DNA of 64,000 bases from Candidatus Alistipes avicola (GCA_019118565.1 DWYR01000009.1:186001-250000); one strand, 5' to 3'; positions 40,609 to 51,210 are shown, numbered from the stretch's first letter. Notes: generated by a model from the sequence alone, not told the origin. Translations and numbers: made by a program.

Positions 40609-41694
40609 TTATTTCGTGTGGAGCTTTTCGAACTCCTGCATGCAGGCAACCAGCGCGTCTACGCTCTCCTGCGGACAAGCGTTGTAGATCGAAGCACGGA
40701 AACCGCCTACCGAACGGTGACCCTTGATGCCGACCATACCTTTCTCCTTAGCGAAATTCATGAACTCAGCCTCGAGATCCTCGTGCCCCGGAGCCATTAC
40801 GAAGCATACGTTCATGATAGAACGGTCCTCTTTAACAGCCGTACCTACGAACATCGAGTTGCGGTCGATCTCGTTGTAGAGGGTCTCGGCCTTCTTCTTG
40901 TTACGCTCGTACATAGCCTGTACACCACCGAGGCTCTTCACCCATTTCAGGGTCTCGTGCATCACGAAGATCGGGAATACGGGAGGCGTGTTGAACATCG
41001 AACGGTTGCGTACCTCGTCGGTATAGTGCGTACCGTAGTTAACCATCGTCTGCAGAGGACGCTCCGAGCTACCGATCAGGTCTTTGCGGATGATAACGAA
41101 CGTTACGCCGGCAGGACCTACGTTCTTCTGGGCACCACCGTAGATCATACCGTATTTCGTTACATCAACCGGACGGCTCATGATATCCGAAGACATATCG
41201 GCAACCAGCGTGATCGGGCAGTCGATATCCTCGTGGATCTCGGTACCGTAGATGGTGTTGTTGGTCGTGATGTGGAAGTAGTCAGCGTCGGTCGGGATTT
41301 TGTAGCCTTTCGGAATATAGGTGTAGTTCTTATCCTCGGAAGAAGCTACGATCTCTACTTCGCCATAGAATTTAGCCTCTTTGGCAGCTTTCTTAGCCCA
41401 TACGCCGGTCTGCAGGTAAGCAGCCTTCTTCTTCAACAGGTTAGCAGGAACCTCGAAGAACTGAGTCGATGCACCGCCGCCCAAGAAGATTACAGCGTAG
41501 TTATCCGGAATGTTCAGAAGTTCACGCCACAACTGCTCCGTCTCAGCCATGATGCGCTCCCAGCCCGGAGTACGGTGAGAGATCTCCAGAATACCGATAC
41601 CCGTGTTGTCGAAATCACGGATGGCCTCGATAGCCGATTCGATCGCTTCTTTAGGCAATACGCAGGGTCCTGCGTTGAAATTGTGCTTTTTCAT
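40609..41694 (-). CDS. serC: Phosphoserine aminotransferase
   Basis: [63 protein letters not shown]. Confidence 0.96.
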   Translation of the reverse strand: MKKHNFNAGPCVLPKEAIESAIEAIRDFDNTGIGILEISHRTPGWERIMAETEQLWRELLNIPDNYAVIFLGGGASTQFFEVPANLLKKKAAYLQTGVWAKKAAKEAKFYGEVEIVASSEDKNYTYIPKGYKIPTDADYFHITTNNTIYGTEIHEDIDCPITLVADMSSDIMSRPVDVTKYGMIYGGAQKNVGPAGVTFVIIRKDLIGSSERPLQTMVNYGTHYTDEVRNRSMFNTPPVFPIFVMHETLKWVKSLGGVQAMYERNKKKAETLYNEIDRNSMFVGTAVKEDRSIMNVCFVMAPGHEDLEAEFMNFAKEKGMVGIKGHRSVGGFRASIYNACPQESVDALVACMQEFEKLHTK

Positions 41695-42103
41695 AATAAC
41701 CGATTAATAAAGTTATAGATTATAATTAATTTTATGGTATTCACTTAAAATTGCACACAAATATAGGGGGTTTATTTCATCATTCCAACCAGAAAACCAA
41801 AATAAATTTTCCTTTCCGGGAAAATAGGCTCCAAATCGGACTTTTCAGACGACATAACCCCATTCAAAAGGCTTCCACACGAACTATATTCCAATTTTAG
41901 CTCAAAATTATCCCCGCAGCAAGGGGGCTTCTCACCCAAAATCAAGATGCCCGTCCGTTTACCCGGCCATCAAGAAAGTGGTGTTTTATAAACTTTATAA
42001 AGATAAAAAATTAGGCACAAAAATCCAAATGTGCGCCTCGTTTTTATCTCAGACTTCAAATACTTTTATTAAATTTGCGAAAATTTAATCATTTCAATCC
42101 ACA

Positions 42104-42991
42104 ATGATAAAATCCATGACAGGCTTCGGAAAATCCGAAGTCGTTCTACCCAATAAAAAGATTACGGTCGAGGTTCGCACGCTCAACTCCAAGCAGTTGG
42201 ACCTTTCGGTAAAACTGCCGACCATCTATCGTCCCTTCGAGTTCGAGATCCGCACCCTGGCCGGCAAGATGCTCCAGCGAGGCAAGGCCGACCTCTTCAT
42301 CTCGGTCGAGACCACCGCACAGCGGGCCGATGCCCGTATCAACGAGGAGCTCTTCCACCTCTACTATGAGCAACTGCGGGATCTTTGCCTGCGACACGGC
42401 ATGAACGCCGGCGGCAACGACGAGATCGACAATGCGCTGTTGCAATGCATCATGCGTCTGCCGGATGTCGTATCTACCCAGGAGGAGACCATCAGCGAAG
42501 AGGAGCATACGGCCGTTATCGGAGCTGTCGAACAGGCGCTGACTCACCTCGACGAGTTCCGTCTACAGGAGGGAGCCATCCTGATCGCCGACCTGCTGAA
42601 GCGGGTCGATAAGATCGAAGGGTATAAACAGGAGGTCATTCCATTCGAAAAGGCCCGCACCGAGACCATCAAGGAGCGGATCCGGGAGAATCTGGCCCAG
42701 TTGCAGGTCGATTTCGACAGCAACCGCCTCGAACAGGAGATGATCTTCTACCTCGAGAAACTCGACATCACCGAAGAGAAGGTCCGTCTGACGAACCACT
42801 GCAAATATTTTCGCGAGGTAGCCGCCTCGGAAGAGAACGTCGGCCGCAAGTTGGGATTCATCGCCCAGGAGATGGGTCGTGAAATCAACACAATGGGATC
42901 GAAGGCCAACGAGACCAACATCCAGATTCTGGTCGTGAAGATGAAGGACGAGTTGGAAAAGATCAAGGAGCAGGTACTAAACATTCTATAA
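42104..42991 (+). CDS. YicC-family endoribonuclease
   Basis: MIKSMTGFGKSEV; C-terminal QEMGREINTMGSKANETNIQILVVKMKDELEKIKEQVLNI. Confidence 0.95.
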   Translation: MIKSMTGFGKSEVVLPNKKITVEVRTLNSKQLDLSVKLPTIYRPFEFEIRTLAGKMLQRGKADLFISVETTAQRADARINEELFHLYYEQLRDLCLRHGMNAGGNDEIDNALLQCIMRLPDVVSTQEETISEEEHTAVIGAVEQALTHLDEFRLQEGAILIADLLKRVDKIEGYKQEVIPFEKARTETIKERIRENLAQLQVDFDSNRLEQEMIFYLEKLDITEEKVRLTNHCKYFREVAASEENVGRKLGFIAQEMGREINTMGSKANETNIQILVVKMKDELEKIKEQVLNIL

Positions 42992-43001
42992 CCGCGAAAC
43001 G

Positions 43002-43565
43002 ATGGGAAAACTGGTCATATTCTCCGCTCCGAGCGGTTCGGGCAAAACGACAATCGTCAAAGAGCTGCTCAAGAAATTTCCGCAGTTCGAATTCTCGATC
43101 TCGGCCACCAGTCGTGCGCCTCGCGGCAGCGAGAAGAACGGCGTGGACTATTTCTTCCTCTCGGCCGATGAATTCCGGGAAGCGATTGCCCAGGACCGTT
43201 TTGTCGAGTGGGAGGAGGTTTACACCGATATGTATTACGGAACGCTCCGCAGCGAAGTCGAACGAATCTGGAACAAGGGGAACGTCATCATCTTCGATGT
43301 CGATGTGATGGGCGGCCTGAATCTCAAACGTATCTTCGGGGAGCAGGCCTGCGCCATCTTTATCATGCCCCCCTCGATCGAAGCGCTGCGCGAACGGCTC
43401 ATCGGACGCGGCACGGACTCTCCCGAGAAGATCGAACAACGCGTCGCCAAAGCGGATTTCGAATTGGCCAAAGCGCCCGAATTCGACCACGTTGTCGTAA
43501 ACGATGACCTCGAAGAGGCCATCCGGGAAACGACCGAGATCATCTCGGATTTTTTAAAAAAGTAA
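43002..43565 (+). CDS. gmk: Guanylate kinase
   Basis: GKLVIFSAPSGSGKTTIVKELLKKF, SATSRAPRGSEKNGVDYFFLS. Confidence 0.96.
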   Translation: MGKLVIFSAPSGSGKTTIVKELLKKFPQFEFSISATSRAPRGSEKNGVDYFFLSADEFREAIAQDRFVEWEEVYTDMYYGTLRSEVERIWNKGNVIIFDVDVMGGLNLKRIFGEQACAIFIMPPSIEALRERLIGRGTDSPEKIEQRVAKADFELAKAPEFDHVVVNDDLEEAIRETTEIISDFLKK

Positions 43566-43579
43566 CACGTTAAAAATTA

Positions 43580-44404
43580 TTGACATTGAAAAAGGTAATG
43601 CTATACTTCGGATCGTTCAATCCGATCCACAAGGGACACATCGCCGTTGCGGAGTACGCCATCGAAAAGGGTCTCTGCGATGAAGCGGTGCTGATCGTAT
43701 CGCCGCAGAACCCGCTCAAATCGGCCGAATTGCAGGCTCCCGAGCTGGATCGTTTTTCGATGGCGGAGATCGCTTGCGCAGCCTCGAAGCATGCCGACCG
43801 TATCAAACCCTCGGTCGTCGAATTCCTGCTCGACAAGCCCTCATACACGATCAACACGCTGCGTCACCTGACCGAAAACCACGGTCAGGAGATGAGTTTC
43901 TCGATCCTGATGGGCGATGATCTGATCGAGCAGCTGCCCCAGTGGCGGAAGTATCGCGAGATTCTGGACAACTATCCGATCTTCGTCTATCCCCGCTACG
44001 GCAAGGGGACGCTTCCCGATCTGGGAGGCGGTCAAATCACCTTCCTGGCTGACGCACCGCGTCACCAATACGCGTCGAGCGACATCCGTCAGCGGCTCGA
44101 ACGGGGCGAGGATGTAACCAATATGCTCCCCGAAGGGGTCATGCAGTACATCCGGGAGAAGCACCTCTGGGATCCGGTCCGCTACATCGCGCAGCTGACA
44201 TCGCGTATCGATGCTACGCCCGACGATCCGCAGCTCTACATCGAGCGCGGCCAATGGTACTACCGCCGCAACGAGTGGGGTAAGGCCATCAACGACTTCA
44301 ACAAAGCGCTGCAAATTGACCCTTCGAACGAACAGGCCAAACAGTTCGTGGAGATGGTTTACGAAATCCTCTCCTTCCGTCATACCGATTTATACAACCC
44401 CTGA
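43580..44404 (+). CDS. nadD: Nicotinate-nucleotide adenylyltransferase with C-terminal TPR-like extension
   Basis: YFGSFNPIHKGHIAVAEYA, SSDIRQRLERGEDVTNMLPEGVMQYI; then DPQLYIERGQWYYRRNEWGKAINDFNKALQIDPSNEQAKQ. Confidence 0.9.
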   Translation: MTLKKVMLYFGSFNPIHKGHIAVAEYAIEKGLCDEAVLIVSPQNPLKSAELQAPELDRFSMAEIACAASKHADRIKPSVVEFLLDKPSYTINTLRHLTENHGQEMSFSILMGDDLIEQLPQWRKYREILDNYPIFVYPRYGKGTLPDLGGGQITFLADAPRHQYASSDIRQRLERGEDVTNMLPEGVMQYIREKHLWDPVRYIAQLTSRIDATPDDPQLYIERGQWYYRRNEWGKAINDFNKALQIDPSNEQAKQFVEMVYEILSFRHTDLYNP

Positions 44405-44405
44405 T

Positions 44406-45401
44406 ATGAAACGTCTCAACATCGCTCTTTTGGCTGGCGGCGACTCCTCGGAACGGGAAATCGCCCTACAGAGCGCGGCCCAGATCGCTTCAGTGCTGGA
44501 CCCCGAAAAATATGACGTCACGATGATCGACCTGCATCACCGCGACTGGCACCATACGACCCCTGACGGCCGTCAATGGCAAGTGGACAAAAACGACTTC
44601 TCGATTACGATCGACGGCGTACACAAGGTTTTCGACTACGCACTGATCCTCATCCACGGCACTCCGGGCGAGAACGGTCGCCTGCAGGGCTACCTCGACA
44701 TGATGGATATCCCGTACTCGTCGTGTTCGATGACCTCATCGGTCATCACCTTCGACAAGATCACCACCAAACGCACGATGGAGGCTTTCGGCGTTCCGAT
44801 GGCCCGCGGGTTGTTCCTAACCCGTAAGGATGAGATCCGTCCGGCGGAGATTGTACGGGAGTTGGGATTACCGGTATTCGTAAAACCCAATGCCAGTGGA
44901 AGTTCTTTTGGTGTAACGAAAGTAAAGCGTGAAGAGGATATTCTTCAGGCCGCAGCTGAAGCATTCAAGGAGAGCGACGAAATTCTGATCGAGGAGTTCA
45001 TCGCAGGACGCGAAATGGGCTGCGGCATCTTCGTCGCGAAGGGAGAGGAGACCATCCTGCCGATCACGGAGATCGTTCCCAAAAAGGAGTTCTTCGACTA
45101 CGAGGCCAAATACACGGCCGGATGTTCGGACGAGATCACCCCGGCCGACCTTACCCCGCAGGTCAAGGCGGAGCTCAACCGTCTGACCTCGATCGCCTAC
45201 AAGGCCTGCCGCTGTCAGGGTATCGTACGCGTGGACTTCATCGTCACCCCCGACGGCACGCCCTACATGATCGAGTTGAACTCGATCCCCGGCATGAGCG
45301 GCGGAAGTATCGTGCCCAAACAGATCCGCGAGGCTGGCTTGACCCTGGGCAAGGTGTATGACCGCATAATCGAAGATACGTATGATCGAAATCGACGGTA
45401 A
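44406..45401 (+). CDS. ddl: D-alanine--D-alanine ligase
   Basis: LLAGGDSSEREIALQSA, HGTPGENGRLQGYLDMMDIPYSS, ELNSIPGMSGGSIVPKQ. Start ATG 44406. Confidence 0.94.
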   Translation: MKRLNIALLAGGDSSEREIALQSAAQIASVLDPEKYDVTMIDLHHRDWHHTTPDGRQWQVDKNDFSITIDGVHKVFDYALILIHGTPGENGRLQGYLDMMDIPYSSCSMTSSVITFDKITTKRTMEAFGVPMARGLFLTRKDEIRPAEIVRELGLPVFVKPNASGSSFGVTKVKREEDILQAAAEAFKESDEILIEEFIAGREMGCGIFVAKGEETILPITEIVPKKEFFDYEAKYTAGCSDEITPADLTPQVKAELNRLTSIAYKACRCQGIVRVDFIVTPDGTPYMIELNSIPGMSGGSIVPKQIREAGLTLGKVYDRIIEDTYDRNRR

Positions 45402-45975
45402 GATCGTCAGCACGGAACTGCTCCGGGAGTGTTTCGCCTGCGATCTAACGCAATGCAAGGGCATCTGCTGCGTCGAAGGGAATGCCGGAGCTCCGCTCGA
45501 AATCGAGGAGGTGGACATCCTCGAAGAGGAGTATCCCCGCTACAAGCCCTATATGACGCAGGAGGGGATCGAGGCCGTCGAGGCGCAAGGGTTCATGGTG
45601 GTCGATGTGGATGGAGACTACACGACCCCGCTGGTCAATGATGCCGAGTGTGCCTACGCCTGTCGAGAGGACGGCGTAACGATGTGTGCCATCGAAAAGG
45701 CGTGGCGCGACGGGAAAACCCCGTTCCGCAAGCCTGTCTCATGCCACCTCTATCCGATCCGTCTGATCAACTTCTCGAACGGGACGGTTGGTCTCAACTA
45801 CCATCGGTGGAGTGTCTGTGAACCGGCCCGAAGGCTCGGTCGCAAAATCGGAATGCCCGTCTACAAGGCGCTGAAGGAGCCTATTATCCGGCGATTCGGC
45901 GAAGAGTTTTACACGGCTCTCGAAGCCGCCGAACAACTACTATCCGAACCATCTCTACAATCAAATAAATTGTAA
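45382..45975 (+). CDS. DUF3109 family protein (cysteine cluster)
   Basis: CFACDLTQCKGICCVEGNAGAPLEIEEVDILEE; overlaps the ddl 3' end. Confidence 0.88.
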   Translation: MIEIDGKIVSTELLRECFACDLTQCKGICCVEGNAGAPLEIEEVDILEEEYPRYKPYMTQEGIEAVEAQGFMVVDVDGDYTTPLVNDAECAYACREDGVTMCAIEKAWRDGKTPFRKPVSCHLYPIRLINFSNGTVGLNYHRWSVCEPARRLGRKIGMPVYKALKEPIIRRFGEEFYTALEAAEQLLSEPSLQSNKL

Positions 45976-46085
45976 AAATCCGGCCGACCGGGGTTCTGCC
46001 TGAAGACAAGACTCGGCACGCCGTACAAAATAAAACACTCCACGTTCCGTTATTCCAAACGAAAAAAAAAGAAAAAGCGATCGAA

Positions 46086-47135
46086 ATGAAATCAAAATAC
46101 CTCATCGCCCTGTTACTCTTGTGTGCAACGGGGGTCTCGGCACAGGACCCCACCCAGTTGAAGGCGAAAATCGCCCAGTTGCAGCGACAAGTGGACTCAC
46201 TCACCATTGCAGCCCGTCCACGCCCGCAAGGCATTCTCAGCCAAATGGCCTTCGAACCGGTGGAGCCAATCCACACGACCGAAGGTGTGATTCCGCTCGA
46301 TACGCTGTCGACCATCAACGATGCGGTCAAAGTGGTCATCTATAACGACAACTCATGGAAGTACATCCGTGACAAGGAGTTTATAAAGGACAGTTCCGTG
46401 TATGTGAATTATTGGGATACAAAAAACCTCTTCCCGTACAACAACGTCTCTCTGTCGGAATTGCCTTCTTCAATTGCCATCGACCTGGTGGACTCACTTC
46501 GCTCCTACCATTATCCCCAAAAAGGCAAGGTGCGTTCGCCATACGGCGTGCGGAGATGGAGACAGCATCAGGGGGTAGACATTCCGCTGAAAACGGGAGA
46601 TCCCGTCTATTCGACCTTCAACGGGCGGGTACGTATCTCGGAATACAACCGGGGAGGATACGGCAACCTGATCATCATCCGTCACGACAACGGTCTGGAG
46701 ACCTTCTACGGACACCTCTCCGAACGCTTCGTTCAACCCGGGGACTGGGTAGAGGCCGGACAGGTGATCGGTCTGGGCGGGTCGACCGGCCGCAGCAGCG
46801 GACCCCACCTGCACTTCGAGACCCGCTATTTCGGGCAGACGTTCGATCCGGAGCGATTGATCGACTTCGAAACGGGCGTGTTGCGCCGTCAAACCTTCCT
46901 GCTCAAAAAATCGTTCTTCGACATCCATTCGAATGCTGCACAGGATTTCGAACAGGAAAACGAGATCGACCAGCCAAAGCCACAAGTCAATCCGGTTTAC
47001 CACAAGATCAAGTCCGGCGATACGTTGGGAGCCATCGCCCGTCGATACGGAACGACCGTCTCGAAAATCTGCTCGTTGAACGGGATCAAATCGACAACCA
47101 TTCTGCGAATCGGACGTACGCTACGGGTAAAATAG
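46086..47135 (+). CDS. M23 family metallopeptidase with C-terminal LysM domain
   Basis: VRSPYGVRRWRQHQGVDIPLKTGDPVYSTFNGRVRI, GPHLHFETR; VYHKIKSGDTLGAIARRYGTTVSKICSLNGI. Confidence 0.94.
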   Translation: MKSKYLIALLLLCATGVSAQDPTQLKAKIAQLQRQVDSLTIAARPRPQGILSQMAFEPVEPIHTTEGVIPLDTLSTINDAVKVVIYNDNSWKYIRDKEFIKDSSVYVNYWDTKNLFPYNNVSLSELPSSIAIDLVDSLRSYHYPQKGKVRSPYGVRRWRQHQGVDIPLKTGDPVYSTFNGRVRISEYNRGGYGNLIIIRHDNGLETFYGHLSERFVQPGDWVEAGQVIGLGGSTGRSSGPHLHFETRYFGQTFDPERLIDFETGVLRRQTFLLKKSFFDIHSNAAQDFEQENEIDQPKPQVNPVYHKIKSGDTLGAIARRYGTTVSKICSLNGIKSTTILRIGRTLRVK

Positions 47136-47150
47136 GGTAGCACCTGTATA

Positions 47151-47190
47151 AAAAAGAGACCGGCTGTTTAATAACAACCGGTCTCTTTTT
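47151..47190. terminator. Bidirectional terminator
   Basis: aaaaagagaccgg...ccggtctcttttt. Confidence 0.85.
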
Positions 47191-47204
47191 ATTTTCAGAC
47201 TTTA

Positions 47205-47873
47205 CTACTTTTTCGAATAGTCGCGTGCCCCGAAGATGAGCGAACCGATCCGAACCATCGTGGCTCCGTATTCGATGGCAAGCGAATAGTCGTGCGACAT
47301 TCCCATCGAGAGGGTATCGAACTCCGGACCGAAACTGGAGGCCAACTCCTCCTTATACTGGTGCAACCGGGCAAAATCACCGCGTACCGTCTCCTCGTCC
47401 TCCGTATTGGTGGCAACGCCCATAACGCCACGTACCCGCAGGTTCGGCATCCGGGCAAAGGCTCCGCTACGGACATACTCCAGCAGTTCGGCCCACTCCC
47501 AACCCGTTTTCGACTCTTCGTCGGCAACGTGGATCTCGAGCAGAATATCGATCGTGCGTCCGACCGCCTCGGCCCCCTTCTGAATGGCCTCGACCAAACG
47601 AGGACTGTCCACCGAATGGATCATCTTCACGAACGGAACGACCATCTTCACCTTGTTGGTCTGTAGGTGACCGATCAAATGCCACTCGATATCCTTGGGC
47701 AGTTGCTCATATTTCTGAGCCATCTCCTGGGGGCGGTTCTCCCCGAATACCCGCTGACCGGCCTCATAGGCCTCCATCACGACCTCGGACGGATGTGTTT
47801 TCGAAACGGCGATCAACTCGACCCCGGCCGGAAGGGTCGCCTTCACCTGTGCTAACTGACTGGCTATCGACAT
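47205..47873 (-). CDS. YggS-family PLP homeostasis protein
   Basis: ELIAVSKTHPSEVVMEAYEAGQRVFGENRPQEM, EWHLIGHLQTNKVK, LSMGMSHDYSLAIEYGATMVRIGSLIFG. Confidence 0.96.
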   Translation of the reverse strand: MSIASQLAQVKATLPAGVELIAVSKTHPSEVVMEAYEAGQRVFGENRPQEMAQKYEQLPKDIEWHLIGHLQTNKVKMVVPFVKMIHSVDSPRLVEAIQKGAEAVGRTIDILLEIHVADEESKTGWEWAELLEYVRSGAFARMPNLRVRGVMGVATNTEDEETVRGDFARLHQYKEELASSFGPEFDTLSMGMSHDYSLAIEYGATMVRIGSLIFGARDYSKK

Positions 47874-48104
47874 AACATGAACAGTTTAACGGATTCTTCT
47901 TTTTTCCGAATTGATCAACAAAGGTAAAAACTGCCGGTAAAAAATCCAAATCCAACGGCAGGGGGAGTACGCCCTTGTAACGAACAGAAAGAGACTTTTC
48001 GTATCGCAAAGAGCGAGGCCAACACGTAGGGTATAAAAAAACGGCTTCGGATCGGTGTTTTTACGGCGGTTTTCGTATCTTTGTCGAAATCCAAAAAAAT
48101 CCTC

Positions 48105-49808
48105 ATGAAAAAGACACTCCGAACCCTGTTTGTAGCAGCTATTTGCTGCCTGACATTCAAGGCGACAGACGCCTGCACCAACTACATCGTAACGCGCGGT
48201 GCCTCGACCGACGGCTCGGTCATGGTGACCTATGCCGCCGACTCGCACCAACTCTACGGTGCCCTCTACAAAAGCTATGGCGGGAAATTCAAGCCCGGGT
48301 CGATGCTCGCTGTATACGACTGGGACTCGGGACGATACTTGGGCGATATTCCTCAGGTAGCCCGTACTTATTCGACCGTCGGCAACATGAACGAGCATTC
48401 GCTCATCATCGCCGAGACAACCTACGGAGGCCGTCCCGAACTGGCCGATTCGACCGGCCGCATCGACTACGGCTCGCTGATCTACATTACCCTACAGCGT
48501 GCCAAGACGGCTCGTGAGGCCATTGAGACGATCGCCGAGCTGGCCAACACCTACGGATACGCCTCCAGCGGTGAATCCTTCTCGATTGCAGACCGAGAGG
48601 AGGCCTGGATCATGGAGCTGATCGGCAAGGGCTGCGAGCTGGATGCCGACGGCAACAACACCCGCAAGGGAATCGTATGGGTGGCACGACGCATCCCCGA
48701 CGGCTATGTTTCGGGACACGCCAATCAGGCCCGCATCACCACCTTCCCGCTCGATGATCCCGAGAACTGCCTCTATGCTCCCGATGTGATCAGCTTCGCC
48801 CGCGAGATGGGCTATTTCGATGGACCGGACGAAGAGTTCAGCTTCTGCGATGCCTATGCTCCGGCCGATTTCGGTACGGTACGCGGCTGCGATGCCCGCG
48901 TATGGGACTTCTTCCGCACCGTAGCCGACGGAATGGAACAATATACCGACTACGCCATGGGATACAACATGGAGAATCGCCTTCCGCTCTGGGTTAAACC
49001 CCGCACCAAGGTCGATCCGAAGACGCTCTTCAACACCATGCGCAGCCACTATGAAGGCACCCCGATGGATATGACCACCGATATCGGCGCCGGAGGCCAT
49101 GCACTGCCGTACCGCTGGCGCCCGATGGAGTTCGAGGTGGACGGCGAGAGCTACCTGAACGAACGCGCGACGGCTACCCAGCAGACCGGATTCTGGTTCA
49201 CGGCACAGGCCCGTCCCTGGTTGCCGGACGACATGGGTATTCTGTGGTTCGGTGTGGATGATGCCGCAACCTCCTGCCTCACCCCGATCTACTGCTCGAT
49301 CACCGAGGTTCCCGAATGTTTGAGCGAGGAGACTGGCTCGATGCTCAGCTATTCGCCCAACTCGGCCTTCTGGCTCTTCAACCGCGTTACAAACTTCGCC
49401 TACCTGCGCTACGACATGATCAGCGCCGACATCCGCAAGGTAGTTGACGAGTGGGAGAATGCCCGCTTGGAGGAGGTTAAACAGATCGACGAAGCGGTCG
49501 TAAACGACTCTCAGAAGAAACGTCAGAAAGAGCTGACCCGCTATTCGGTCGAGATGGCTCAGGAGCTTTTCAACCGCTGGCAGCTCCTTGACCAGTATCT
49601 ACTCCTGAAATATATCGACGGCAACCTGAAGAGTGAGCACGGCGACGTCCTCGACTACCTCGAGAACCCCACGGCGGCACATTTTGTCGATAACGGTAAC
49701 GGTTGTGAGATTCCCGATAACATCCAGTTCCCCGGATACAGCGAGAAATGGAAGCGTGCGGTGGCTGCCGACCATGGAGACGTAGTGAAAGTCATTAAAA
49801 ACCAATAA
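48105..49808 (+). CDS. C69 family dipeptidase, secreted
   Basis: Signal peptide then CTNYIVTRGASTDGSVMVTYAADSHQLYG; GESFSIADREEAWIMEL. Upstream -7 box gtatctttg. Confidence 0.92.
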   Translation: MKKTLRTLFVAAICCLTFKATDACTNYIVTRGASTDGSVMVTYAADSHQLYGALYKSYGGKFKPGSMLAVYDWDSGRYLGDIPQVARTYSTVGNMNEHSLIIAETTYGGRPELADSTGRIDYGSLIYITLQRAKTAREAIETIAELANTYGYASSGESFSIADREEAWIMELIGKGCELDADGNNTRKGIVWVARRIPDGYVSGHANQARITTFPLDDPENCLYAPDVISFAREMGYFDGPDEEFSFCDAYAPADFGTVRGCDARVWDFFRTVADGMEQYTDYAMGYNMENRLPLWVKPRTKVDPKTLFNTMRSHYEGTPMDMTTDIGAGGHALPYRWRPMEFEVDGESYLNERATATQQTGFWFTAQARPWLPDDMGILWFGVDDAATSCLTPIYCSITEVPECLSEETGSMLSYSPNSAFWLFNRVTNFAYLRYDMISADIRKVVDEWENARLEEVKQIDEAVVNDSQKKRQKELTRYSVEMAQELFNRWQLLDQYLLLKYIDGNLKSEHGDVLDYLENPTAAHFVDNGNGCEIPDNIQFPGYSEKWKRAVAADHGDVVKVIKNQ

Positions 49809-49815
49809 TAAAAAG

Positions 49816-51192
49816 ATGAAATACGACATTATTGTTATCGGCAGCGGCCCGGGCGGCTATGTAGCTGCCATTCGTGCGGCCCAACTCGGCAAGAAAGTAG
49901 CTATCGTAGAGCGAGCCGAGGCCGGAGGCGTCTGCCTCAACTGGGGTTGCATTCCCACCAAAGCACTGTTGAAAAGCGCACAGGTATATAACTACTGCAA
50001 GTCATCCGAACACTACGGTATCGAACTGACAGGCGAGGTTCGTCCCAACATCGAGAAGGTTGTCGATCGTTCGCGCGGTGTAGCCGAGACGATGAACAAA
50101 GGCGTACAGTTCCTGCTCAAGAAGAACAACATCGAGATGATTCAGGGATTCGGCAAGATCAAGGCAGCCGGCCGTGTGGAGGTGGAAGGCACCGAGTACG
50201 AAGCCGACCACATCATTCTGGCTACCGGAGCACGTCCGCGCGAGATGCCCTTCATGCCGATCGACGGCGAGCACGTTATCTCGTCGAAACAGGCTCTCGT
50301 ACTGCGCAAACTTCCCGAGACGATGATCGTCGTGGGTTCAGGTGCTATCGGCAGCGAATTTGCCTACTTCTATGCCGCAATGGGCGTAAAGGTTACCATC
50401 ATCGAGTACCTGCCCCAGATCATGCCGCTTGAGGATGAGGAGGTATCGAAGACCATGGAGCGCTCCTTCCGCAAACTGCGTGCAACGGTTCTCACCTCGA
50501 CCACGGTCAAGTCGGTCAAGGTGAATGCCGAGGGTAAATGCGACGTGGAGATCGAGGGCAAGAAGGGTGCCGAAACTCTGACGGCAGATATCGTGCTGTC
50601 GGCTGTCGGCATCAAGTCGAACATCGAAGGCATCGGTCTCGAAGAGCTCGGGATCAAAGTCGAGCGCGACAAGATCATCGTCGATGAGCAGTACCGTACC
50701 AACGTGCCGGGCATCTATGCCATCGGCGACATCGTTCCCGGTCCGGCTCTGGCTCACGTGGCATCGGCCGAGGGTATCTGCTGCGTGAATAACATCTGCG
50801 GCGTACACACCGCACCGGTAGATTACTCGACCATTCCTTCGTGCGTATTCACCTCGCCGGAGGTTGCATCGGTCGGCATGACCGAGCAGCAGGTCAAGGC
50901 TCAGGGGATCGAATACAAAGTCGGCCGCTTCCCCTTCACCGCATCGGGCAAGGCAACGGCAGCCGGCGACCGCGATGGTTTCGTCAAACTGATCTTCGAC
51001 ATGAACGACAAATTGCTGGGTGCCCACATGGTCGGTCTGAACGTAACCGAGATGCTCGGTGAGCCTACGCTGGCCAAGACTCTCGGAGCAACGGCCGAGC
51101 AGATCGCCCACACGATCCACTCGCACCCGACCATGCACGAGGGTATCATGGAGGCATCGGAGGCTGCATTGGGTGCAGCCATCCATTTGTAG
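49816..51192 (+). CDS. lpdA: Dihydrolipoyl dehydrogenase
   Basis: GSGPGGYVAAIRAAQLGKKVAIVERAEAGGVCLNWGCIPTKALL; C-terminal HSHPTMHEGIMEA. Confidence 0.95.
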   Translation: MKYDIIVIGSGPGGYVAAIRAAQLGKKVAIVERAEAGGVCLNWGCIPTKALLKSAQVYNYCKSSEHYGIELTGEVRPNIEKVVDRSRGVAETMNKGVQFLLKKNNIEMIQGFGKIKAAGRVEVEGTEYEADHIILATGARPREMPFMPIDGEHVISSKQALVLRKLPETMIVVGSGAIGSEFAYFYAAMGVKVTIIEYLPQIMPLEDEEVSKTMERSFRKLRATVLTSTTVKSVKVNAEGKCDVEIEGKKGAETLTADIVLSAVGIKSNIEGIGLEELGIKVERDKIIVDEQYRTNVPGIYAIGDIVPGPALAHVASAEGICCVNNICGVHTAPVDYSTIPSCVFTSPEVASVGMTEQQVKAQGIEYKVGRFPFTASGKATAAGDRDGFVKLIFDMNDKLLGAHMVGLNVTEMLGEPTLAKTLGATAEQIAHTIHSHPTMHEGIMEASEAALGAAIHL

Positions 51193-51210
51193 ACAAGATA
51201 AGATCCTAGT

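Noticed and set aside
40618-41718. 366-aa plus-strand ORF opposite serC
   Set aside because: Antisense shadow of serC.
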